Positions 1 to 9,039 of a stretch of DNA of 64,000 bases are shown here, piece after piece (the stretch's first letter is position 1; the number at the start of each line of letters is the position of its first letter). The notes beneath the pieces are model-generated. The model was not told the DNA's origin. It did no database searches and was given only the letters and a program-made list of their open reading frames with translations. A program made the position numbers and the translations under genes. The stretch comes from Oscheius tipulae (lineage: Eukaryota > Nematoda > Chromadorea > Rhabditida > Rhabditidae), in NCBI GenBank assembly GCA_037178975.1, contig JASJZH010000005.1, positions 6,572,001 through 6,636,000 on the forward strand, in the 5' to 3' direction.

Positions 1-102
1 TTAAACGTAACATTTCCTTCCAAAATTTGTCATTCCTCACCAACTTTCCAGTAACTCGACTCCAATATTTGTCCTCACAACTTTTTGAAGTTCGCTCCTA
101 TA

Positions 103-3056
103 ATGTTCTCGTGGCTGATTCTGTTCCTTCTCGACTCTTTACTAGCCCAAAACGTGTCAAAAGAGTATCTTCGTGAGAATTTCTTCTCCGTCGCGACAAA
201 ATTGAAACGCGATCTGTTGGAAGATTATGATCGTCAAGTTCCGGCTGTCCATACAACAGACTATGAGGGCAAACCTCTACAACAAGACGTGGCCAACATT
301 ACTCTCGGTTACGTTAAGTTCTTGGGCTTTGTAAGTTTTCCACTTAAAAAAACTTCTGTGTTAGAACCAGGCTCAACAGACAGCCTCTTTTCTACTCGAC
401 TTCTATTACGAATGGATGGATCCTCGTCTTGTCTGGAACCCGGACGATTACTTGGGAATCGAGTCGACTATGATTGGTAAAAAGGAATCCATCTGGATTG
501 CTGATGTCATCCCCTACGATACGTTGAGATTTGAGGATGTTATTCCGGAAGACCAGCAGATTATTGAGGCAAGTTGAAGAGCGCGGGGCGGTAGTATATG
601 CCCGATTTGAAATCGGGCATAAAAACTTACTTTTGGACATAAATATACACTCGTTAATTCCTGGCGAGCATAAAAGCTCGCTTTCGGGCGTAAATGCAAA
701 ACTTGATTACAACTTAACACTAACCATAGAAAATTAAGCACATAATTTTAGTATAGCCTAACTTTTTTCACATCTTCGGGGCTCATTGAACCCACTTCCC
801 ACTCTTAGAAACCACTTGCAATCTCTCGACTCCCCTGTCAGCCTGTCAGCTTGTCAACTACTATACTGTCAACTTGACCACTGGTTCTCGTTTGAGCTAA
901 CTCGATATTTCTATCGGCCTGTACGTTTGTTATTCCCGAGACCCCCTTCACCCTGTCAACCTGCTCACTCTTTACTCTTGGAGTCCCACTTCTGTACTTA
1001 ACAGTTGTCACGTCTAAATGTGTCAGCCTGTTATTATGTGAACATGTCCGTCTCGTGTCCTCCGGATTTTTATGTCAGCTCTGAAATATGGGTGTTTTTA
1101 TATCCGCCCGGGAATAAAGGTGTATTTTTATGCACGCTCGGAAAAAGCGTCGTTTTTTATTTATTTTTTTTAAAAAGAAGTTTTTATGCCTGCTGGAAGG
1201 AGCGGGCATAAACACACCCCGCCGAAGCAAGTTGACGGTCTTTTGTTGCCTTCCTTTGGGGAAAGGCTGTTCCAAAATTTCTTTCAACCTCTACATTCGC
1301 AGGGTCGGAAGCATTGTAATACCTCAAACTTGGGTAATTAAACCGAAGAGTCTGCTCGCTCTGGGACAGTAAACGACGCAGAGTGATGGGATCATACGGG
1401 GAAGGCCAGAGGAAACTGGGACAGTGATGGAGAGGAATCTGCCTGTCAGCCATGGAGCTTATTTAAATTACTAAAAAGAAGAGGATTTTACTAGATGGAA
1501 TTGCTACTTCCGACAGTATGGAACACACAACTTAATCCTATAATTACTTTCCGATTGAGTGTAACTAGCAACGAATACAGTTTTCAGCGATTTTCCTTAT
1601 CACAGCCTCTTGGCGCTCCGCCAACTGTTCCTCTCTGTCCCTGTCCCAGTTTCCTCTGGCCTTCCCCGTATGATCTCATCACTCTGCGTCGCTTACTGTC
1701 CCAGAGCGGGCAGACTCTTCGGTTTAATTACCCAAGTTTGAGGTATTACAATGCTTCCGACCCTATGAAAGTAGAGGTTGCAAGAAATTTTGGAACAGCC
1801 TTCCCCCAAAGAGAAGGTAACAAGTCTTTTAGATTGATTATGACGGCTCGATTTACTTCTACCGAACCTCTTCCATTGAGTTCATTTGTCGATTGGAGGT
1901 ACTTTTAAGGTCTATCTCCATCCGAACCTAATTTCAGCTATCAAATTTCCCCTTCGACGTTCAAATCTGTAGATTAACGGTGAATTCGAACAACTTTGAA
2001 CTAGAGAGACTGGAAATTAATGGCTTTGTCTCCACCCAAGAAGGAGAACGGGTCAGTTTCTAGTCAAAACACATCGAACGTTTCAGGGTAACGGAGAATG
2101 GTCAATTTTGAGGATTACTGTCGAGAAATCAAAGATTCAGGACGTTTTCAGTCTGAAATCTTTTGCTATCGCTACATTTATCTTTGAACTCAAGCGGAGT
2201 AATACCTACTACGTCGTGTTAATGATAATACCGTCCTTCATTCTGACTTTTCTTTCAACCTTGGGAATGTTTTGGGAGATAGGAGAAGGAGAGGCTTATA
2301 TGGACAGGGTATTGATCCCCTCCTTCGTAACAGAAAAATTACAGCTAAACTTAGGTCTGACTGCAATTCTAGCTCTCATGTTTGTACTTCAAATGGTTAC
2401 AGAGGATATGCCGAAGATTAATGGAATGAACAAGCTTTGTGAGTTTTCGTAGGACTGGAAAGTTGAAGAAGAAAACAAAGAAGGGATCGAAGCAAAGATG
2501 CAGACTGCTGTCATGCGGGCAAGTGTCTCACCCGTACCGTCTCGGGCGGCAGATTAATCGGCGCTACAGCAAGCGTTGAAGCAGTGTCTTTTTATAAGAT
2601 CTTTGAGGTATTCAAAGGTTGCGACCCTGCGAGAGCAGAGGTTGAATAAAATTTTGGAAAGCCCTCCCACTGAGGAGGGTAACTAGAATTTGGATCGTTC
2701 TTTTGTCGGCCTCCTGTTCTAGTATTTCCCAATTTTGCAGAAGCATTCTCTGTTCGATACTGTCAATATCATCAGGGATCACAAACCTAAAAACAGCCCC
2801 TTTCAGCAATCTACCTCATGATAAATTTGGGTCTAATAACAATGGCAAGTATTGTTGTGGTCGTTATGGGCAAGATCACGAAAACGGCCAGTAAATGCAA
2901 GAAGACTCTTACCAGGCCCGTCCACCAATATTCACAAGAGAATGTATGCTCAGAACCAACAGACTGAAGAGTTTTCTCCTGGGAAGGATCAACTGGGTCA
3001 TGATGGCTCTTTTTTCTATCTTGACCATTGTTAATCTCATCGTCCTTTTGATATAA
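103..3056 (+). CDS. Cys-loop ligand-gated ion channel subunit
   Basis: Pentameric neurotransmitter-gated channel subunit of the plasma membrane. Exons read as 103-330, 371-568, 1833-1898, 1938-2051, 2087-2438 and from 2807. The start gives a signal peptide (MFSWLILFLLDSLLA). The ligand domain shows WMDPRLVW, then the Cys-loop with exactly 13 residues between the cysteines (ICRLELSNFPFDVQIC). M1 is YYVVLMIIPSFILTFLS, M2 starts EKLQLNLGLTAIL, M3 is YLMINLGLITMASIVVVV and M4 ends at INWVMMALFSILTIVNLIV before TAA. No PAR motif precedes M2, so a cation channel is more likely than an anion channel (inference). The M3-M4 loop is the weak point: a frame change is needed between about 2870 and 2925 and I found no convincing intron there. 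The ligand cannot be told from sequence. Introns 2 and 5 hold mobile elements. Confidence 0.85.
578..1226. mobile_element. Non-autonomous element (MITE-like) in intron 2 of the channel gene
   Basis: The stretch is bounded by a perfect 9-bp direct repeat GCAAGTTGA (569-577 and 1227-1235), which looks like a target-site duplication. Its ends are imperfect inverted repeats: a GCGGGGCGG...ATGCCCG motif on the left matches the reverse complement of GGGCATAAACACACCCCGCC on the right. Hairpins built on the same ATGCCCG/CGGGCAT motif lie just inside both ends. It has no coding capacity. The family is unidentified. Confidence 0.55.
598..681. repeat. Pair of hairpins at the left end of the element
   Basis: A near-perfect palindrome at 598-620 pairs ATGCCCGATT with AATCGGGCAT around a 3-nt loop. 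A second hairpin at 664-681 pairs GCGAGC with GCTCGC. A looser copy of the first, ATGCCTGCT...AGCGGGCAT, lies near 1187-1210, so the motif occurs at both ends of the element. Confidence 0.6.
1245..1823. mobile_element. MITE with terminal inverted repeats of about 200 bp, copy 1
   Basis: Left arm (about 1245-1440) and right arm (about 1612-1823) are inverted copies of each other. The arms run from GTTGCCTTC at the outer edge through GCAGGGTCGGAAGCATTG and CCTCAAACTTGGG to the inner GGCCAGAGGAAACTGGGAC. A 7-bp direct repeat GTCTTTT (1238-1244 and 1824-1830) flanks it, suggesting a target duplication. No transposase is encoded. A second copy of the family lies at 3220-3793 and related single-ended copies lie elsewhere in the window. 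Confidence 0.75.
2518..2692 (+). mobile_element. Solo short interspersed element (SINE-like), copy a
   Basis: It lies inside the fifth intron of the channel gene. The left side carries CTCACCCGTACCGTCTC. The right side carries GACCCTGCGAGAGCAGAGG and ends GAGGAGGGTAAC. The right 80 bp is related to the terminal arms of the 1245-1823 element, but no opposite arm is present. Similar copies occur at 8645, 30285 and 35944. Confidence 0.6.
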
Positions 3057-4798
3057 CAGTATAAAACTTGCCCAAATGTGAAGTGAAGTAGAAAGACTAG
3101 GCAGAATCCTACAATAATGATGAAGAGATGCAGGACCCTGTCCGGAGCGTTCTTTTGCTTAGCTATTATCTGGAATCACATAAAATGGAAAAATTTTCGG
3201 CAGCCCCAGAGGCTAGTTCTTGTTGCCTTCCCTTTGGGGAAAGGCTGTTCCAAAATTTCTTTCAACCTCTACATTAGCAGGGTCGGAAGCATTGTAATAC
3301 CTCAAACTTGGGTAATTAAACCGAAGAGTTTGCTCGCTCTAGGACAATAAGCGACGCTGGGTGGGGAGGTTGTTCGGGAGAGGCCAGAGAGAACTGGGAC
3401 AGAGACGGAGAGGAACAGTAGGCGGAGCGCCAAGAGTCTGAGAAAAGTAAAGTGGCTCAAAAGTGTATTTGTTGCCATTGACACAAATTTGGACATTGTT
3501 TATCGGATTAGTTGGGTGCTTTGGGCTGCTAGAAGTTTGAATTTTATCTAACAATATTCTGCTCTTTTCAATATCCATTCTGGAAGTCAGACAACTGCTC
3601 CTCTGCGTCTCTGTCCCAATTTCCTCTAGCCTCTCCCGAACAATCATGCCATCTAGCGTCTCTCACTGTCCGAGAGCGAACAGACTCTTCGGTTTAATTA
3701 CCCAAGTTTGAGGTATTACAATGCTTCCGACCCTGCGAACGTAGAGGTTGAAAGAAATTTTGGAACAGCCTTTCCCCAAAGGGAAGGCAACAAGATATTA
3801 AAATGCCTCGGATGATAACCAACCTCCATCATGGCGACATAGATGAAAATTCCTCCGGCCAGAGACTCGAAGACAAGAATCAAAGCGTTCTGGTTATGTT
3901 CAGTGATCTCGTATTTCTAAATTTTTCATTTTTTTTTTCTGCGTCTCAATCCATCTCACATTGACCAGGGCTCCGACAGCCGAACCGAGTGGAATCATAA
4001 GAGCAAAAACTAGGATTGCTGTGATTATTGCGACTCTCTTAAAACCATTAGTTTAAAAAATAAAGTCGGATATACTTTTTCTCTTGAAGCCTCTCTCGAT
4101 TTGCCAGTCGTGAAAGATTCAACAATTAGGTGAAGAAGGAGTGCGAGGAGTAGTTCGACGATTCTTTGAGTTGTGTTCTAAACTTCTTGATCTCTGCCGT
4201 ACTGTCTAGTACCTGTAATAGTGTGAATCCCTCCAAGAAGGAATGAACAGACATGGCACAGGCGAATGTCAAAGCAGCCAGCATCACATTCGTCTCTTTT
4301 CTGAAACACGTTTGTTTTTCAAATTATCAAGCTCACTTCTTTTTCTTGCGTCCCGGCCTCGAACCATACGGTTCCTTCCAGGCCTTCTCGTCAATCTGAT
4401 CCTGCCAATCCCTAATCATCTCGACTCCTTCCACGAAAAAATATGTAAGAAAGAAGCCAATGCAAAGCAAAAAATAGGTTATTGGGAAGTTGATGGGCTT
4501 TTCGAGGAATATCTGGAACTTTTTCTGCAGCACTCTGAAATATATATATTTATATACTTTCGATGACAGTCAATTTTACAGAACGTGCGGAATAAGATCG
4601 AGCATGACGGTGCCCAGAATCACACCTCCGGCCAGGGAATAGAAACAGGACAGGATGCGGTCGAGCTTGACATGATGACGGTGTCCTTCTTTGGGAAGAG
4701 GGAAATCCACATCGCTGAAGACTTGTCTCATTGTGTAGTAGCTGGAGGCGGTCACGCCAAGGGTCAACAAATGGTATGTTGCAACATGGTCGGGGCAA
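2909..4798 (-). CDS. ZIP-family (SLC39) metal ion transporter
   Basis: Multi-pass transporter that imports zinc or similar divalent metals into the cytosol. Exons read as about 4798-4580, 4534-4337, 4300-4213, 4177-4076, 4037-3960, 3916-3825 and 3169-2909. Family hallmarks are LAGGVILGTVMLDLIPHV in the first exon, the metal-path helix MSVHSFLEGFTLLQ, the next helix LLLALLLHLIVESF (usual HK replaced by HL), IPLGSAVGALVN, and ESLAGGIFIYVAMMEI near the C-terminus. One intron is only 35 nt. The 5' end is not resolved: I see no clean start ATG or first membrane helix, so an exon upstream of 4800 may be missing. The last intron holds a MITE, and the last exon overlaps the antisense channel gene. 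Confidence 0.8.
3220..3793. mobile_element. MITE with long terminal inverted repeats, copy 2
   Basis: Same family as 1245-1823. The left arm starts TTGTTGCCTTCCCTTTGGGG and the right arm ends CCAAAGGGAAGGCAACAA, with arms of about 200 bp inverted to each other. It sits in the last intron of the ZIP gene. No clear target duplication was found for this copy. Confidence 0.75.
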
Positions 4799-4799
4799 A

Positions 4800-6774
4800 T
4801 AAGACGGAATGGAGTAGGCTATTGAGGAAGAGAGTGGCTCGAAAGCTGGGGAGAATTATTTTTGCTGTAAGTTCTTGGCATAGTTCCTCTATTTCCCCGA
4901 AGTTTCAAAAAGTACAAAAGTAACGGCCCTAAAACTTTCCGCGTCTAGTCTTTTACAGCCGACCCTAAAACCGGATCCAGTTTCTTGTGTCCTACTTGAA
5001 CCATCAGCTGATCATTCGACTTTCTACTCTCTCTCTCTCACTCTCTCCGTGTCTGTCATCCAACTGTCATTTCCATTGGCTTATCTTTTTGGAGGGGAAG
5101 AAGAGACTAAACCCGAATGTCGCGCCACCCCCGGCGACCTTTCTTTTCCTGTCTTTTTTGCGCTTCCCCTTCCGCAAATTGATCGTATTTCTTTTTTTGT
5201 CGGCGGGAAACAGTTGTGTTGACCCGTTCACATGGTTTTTTCTCTGGGGGAGGTTGGACTCTGGAATTCTCGGGTCATTCCTCGCTTTGATTAATAGTTG
5301 CACTCTTTCTGCCTTAACACAAAACGGCTCATTCTGTTCTCTGTTCCACACGGACATCTCATGTTTCTTTCTCTCATTTCCCGCTGCTTTTCAATATGTA
5401 TGAGCGAGCAAGTTGAAAATAAACAAGAGGCTTCAAGGTACTTTTTCAGATAGCCTGACTCTTTGAATTGATGTCTGGAAGCCTCCTCCCAGTTTTCTCA
5501 TTGAGTGGGCCCTCTTGTTCCAATTAAGGCCCTCCTCGTCTGGAAGCAGTTCATCTTTCTTCAAATAAAATTAGCTCCTTTTTCCCGCCATGTCCCCTAG
5601 CAACCACAGTCCGCTCTTTTCTCGCTTCTCTCCCGTTCCCACAAGAACTTTGCTGTAATTCCTATAACCGAATCCGCTATCGAGTCCGTCATCTGTCGCC
5701 GGCGGTTGCTGACCCGATCTCTCGCCTCTCTCGCTCCTTGTCCCCTAGTAGCGGGCCGCAATTTTAGCTCCATTTTATCCGAAAACCGTTCTAGATACTG
5801 AGCCTCATCATAATTTTATTTTTTACCTCTGATTGTCCTCTCTGATTAGATCGCTCTTTTGAAGGGCAAGTCAAAAATCAATAGTCTGTGCACTTTGGGA
5901 CGCGTGTAAAACCATTTTACACTTTATGTTGCCCTCAAACTGTGGAGCCGTGTAAAAAGAGTTTCTTGTAAAAAGAGTTTCATACTGTTTTGCATTTCTA
6001 ATATCCAAGAAAATGCACTGATCTTTTCTAAGAGTCCACAGCAGAGTTCCAAATTTTCAGGCTCAGACCTTACAACCACTTACGGCTATTCCAGAGAAAT
6101 AGGTTGCTTTTTGTCCTTTTTTGACAAAAAACAAGGAGAGTGAACCCATGTGCTCACAAAAAAAACTACTGGGTTTATGGAATTCCACCTTAACTACTGA
6201 ATTCGCATTTTCTTCGACAACATCCTCGTCTCTTTTCCAACTTAAGTCTTTGGTTTTTCCACAAACCCGTCATTTGTCAAACATACTCGTCCCAACAAAA
6301 CACACGACTGAAAAATAGCTTTTTGGCCATCGTATTTGTTCAACTCGCCTGCTTCAATGTCACTCTCTAAATCCAAATCATTGGTTTCATTCTGGAGATG
6401 TTTAGTTTATGACTATTCAAAAGCCCCGGTCCCGCAACGATTTCAATTGTTTAAAAAGTTGGTGTCTGTTGCTATTTGCGCCCAAAAGTCTCCCCATTTC
6501 CTAATATTCGGTCCGGACTATAGATGCACAGGTGCTTCACGTGTCTTACTTCCGCCAAACGTGTTTTTCCATCGTCTCCCTCTCATAGAGCTGTGACCTC
6601 TCAACTTCTTCCTCTATCGCTTATGACGAGACCGGTCTCAGGACCTCGTAACAATTTCGCCTTTGAAAGATAATCCTATACCTTCTGTTATCTTATCGCC
6701 TGTTGGCCACAATTCAACCGTTTTTCACTGGATACTGTCTCGGCCTTGTTTCAAAAATCAGAAACGAATTCAGG
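4800..6774. other. Intergenic region between ZIP and ceramide synthase
   Basis: No gene recognised. It is pyrimidine-rich on the + strand (CT microsatellite near 5028-5048, long C/T tracts to about 5750). Open frames here have low-complexity composition and no family match. It may hold divergent promoters and the unresolved 5' exon of the ZIP gene. Confidence 0.4.
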
Positions 6775-8407
6775 ATGTTGGACCTCTTCGATGAATCCAT
6801 TTGGCTGCCGGACAATGTCACTTGGGCACAGATGAAGAGCACGGACAAGATCACCTACCCGAACTTTTATGATCTTCTTTACACAATTCCGGGAGGTGTC
6901 GCCCTGCTGGTTTGTTTTTGGGATCAGTTTTGACTTTTTTGACAAAGACAAGGATAGTACACCAAGGTCATAACCATTTTAAGTATCCACAAATAACTAT
7001 GAATAGCATCTAACTTTTACTCTCTTTTCCAAAGACTGGAACCTGGGAATGTTCATTTCCAGGTCGTCCGAATTCTCCTGGAGAGCTTCGTCTTCATTCC
7101 TCTGGGCTGGGCGTCCGGCTGGATCCAGACGCCTCTTTTCTCCAGAATTTGGGAGCATTTGTCAGGTTTTCCATTCTTTCTTCTTATTTCTAACTCAAAC
7201 AATCCAGGTGGTTTTGCCGGAAGGTCCAAGTTTAAGAGAGTGGCTGAATGCTGCTGGCGATTCAGCTTCTATCTCAGTGCTTGGATTGCTGGGTAGGCTT
7301 TGACCTGTCAGTTTATCCAATGCTTCAGACTAATCATCCTCTGGGACAGTCCCCAGTTCAAAGATGTGACAGAATGCTGGAAGAATTGGCCTTATCATCA
7401 TGTCTCCAACGCCGTCTGGTGGTATTACATGACGGAGGCCTCCTTCTATTGGGCACTGCTCATTGGGTAAGCCAAGCTAATCTTATCAAAAGGGTGGTGA
7501 ATCAGAGAGGAAGAGACAAATATTTATCCTCTTCGGGGCATTTTTAGACAGACATCCGGTGACAGAAACAGTGATGCTACTTCAGTTCTCATTAACTCAA
7601 AAGAAAGTCAAGTTTTGAGAAAAGTAGAAACCTGACAACAGCACAAGCAAAGTTCGAGCGATCAAATGCTCACCTTACTGTCGCTGGTTTAAACTCGACA
7701 TCTTTCGGCAAGTAGAATCTCCCAATCAGTTTCGACTTGAAAGATCTTGAAAATAGCTGGGAGATTACATCACCAAAATCTCTTTTTAGCACGATCTACC
7801 TCGATGTCCGTCGCGCCGACTTCTACCAGATGCTCCTCCATCACGCCATCACCATTGCCCTTCTTTACATCAGCTGGACGATGAATATGGTCCGAGTCGG
7901 AACTCTGATCCTCTTCAGTCATGATGCTGCTGACATTGTGCTGTGAGCTATTCAGAGTACTAATCCAAACCTCTTTTCAGTGACCTAATGAAAGTGGTCC
8001 GATATGCCAAATGGCATAATGCCGTGTCTGGACTCTATGTCTTCTTTATGTTTGTCTGGATTGCCACTCGACTCTTCTACTACCCTTTCTGGGTCATTCA
8101 GAGCATCTGGTTCGATGCTCCTGCTCTTATACAGGTGAGTGGATTGTACTCGACCGTATCCTGTGTGGATTGAATCAATGACTAACCTTGCCAATTTCAG
8201 GACAGCTACCGCTGGGAGAACTTCTTTCAGCGCCCTATCGTTCCCCGTGTTCTCATGATCATGCTCACGAGTCTCCTGTTCCTCCACATCTTCTGGACCT
8301 ACGTCCTTCTCAAAATCGCCTACATGTCGACCAAAAGCGGTAGCATTGACGATGTTCGAGAAGACGACGATTCGGACGAGGATGAACGCCACAAAAAGAC
8401 GGAATAA
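6775..8407 (+). CDS. Ceramide synthase (LAG1/CerS family)
   Basis: ER multi-pass acyltransferase that N-acylates sphingoid bases with acyl-CoA. Exons 6775-6909, 7063-7165, 7208-7292, 7329-7466, 7790-7942, 7981-8134 and 8201-8407 join with consistent phase. The start MLDLFDESIWLPDNVTWA is typical of the family N-terminus. The Lag1 motif region reads FYQMLLHHAITIALLYISW, with the conserved HH pair, preceded by TEASFYWALLIG and followed by HDAADIVLDLMK. The C-terminus is acidic (IDDVREDDDSDEDE), a common CerS tail. Only about 15 residues lie between the first membrane helix and KFKRVAECCWRFSFYL, so the Hox-like domain of vertebrate CerS2-6 is absent. Confidence 0.93.
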
Positions 8408-8644
8408 AGTCCAGTTTCCTCAGCAATGGGCTCCATCTACGGGTTTCTTGTTGTAGTTGTTCCACTTTTTTCTGTAAGTCATAATAGTCCAAACATCTTC
8501 CACGACTCCGATTGTCTTCGTTTTCTTGCCAAAAATTGTTGATAAGAGTTGCTCAATGAGAGAATAAAAGATGAGTATTGAAATTCTTTAGTACCAGATA
8601 CTGCATCGTAAGCAACGTTCAGCTTACCAGAAAGTTTCTCGGCA

Positions 8645-8808
8645 CGTGTCACACCCGTACTGTCTCGCGGCCGCTCTCGGATGGGATCCGGCACAAGAGC
8701 ATGTTCCACATCTTTTTATAAGATCTTTAAGGTATTTAAAGGTATCGACCCTGCGAGAGCAGAGGTTGAATAAAATTTTGGAAAGCTCTCCTTTTGAGGA
8801 AAGCAGTA
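8645..8808 (+). mobile_element. Solo SINE-like element, copy b
   Basis: Left motif CACACCCGTACTGTCTCGC and right motif GACCCTGCGAGAGCAGAGG, followed by TTTTGAGGAAAGCAG. It lies in the otherwise empty spacer between ceramide synthase and PNPT1. It is closely related to the copy at 2518, sharing the TCTTTTTATAAGATCTTT segment. Confidence 0.6.
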
Positions 8809-9039
8809 ATCGCTATTCTTTTTTTGTTTTGGAAAAATGAGGATGAGAGAGCCTAGACATCTTGACCGTTCTTACCTATACCAGCAACTTGAGGCTAGTC
8901 TAGGCAAGAATGGTTAAAAGAAGCTTCACGACAACTTTTTACAATCGTCCATTTTTTTCTGGAAGAAGCAGCAAAAAAAGAGTAAATTAATCGGTTTTAT
9001 GAGTTTGAAGAACAACAACAAATTTTACAATTACGCAAG

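Noticed and set aside
2282-2335. A 25-nt intron (GTATTG...AACAG) before M2 of the channel gene
   Set aside because: Removing it would shift the frame, while reading through keeps M2 in frame.
5028-5048. CRISPR-like or other spaced repeat array
   Set aside because: Only a simple CT microsatellite is present; there are no regular spacers anywhere in the window, and the organism is eukaryotic.
4987-5403. Long open frame upstream of the ZIP gene
   Set aside because: The product is low-complexity Ser/Leu/Phe from a pyrimidine-rich tract, has no homology and no splice structure. Most likely promoter or UTR sequence.
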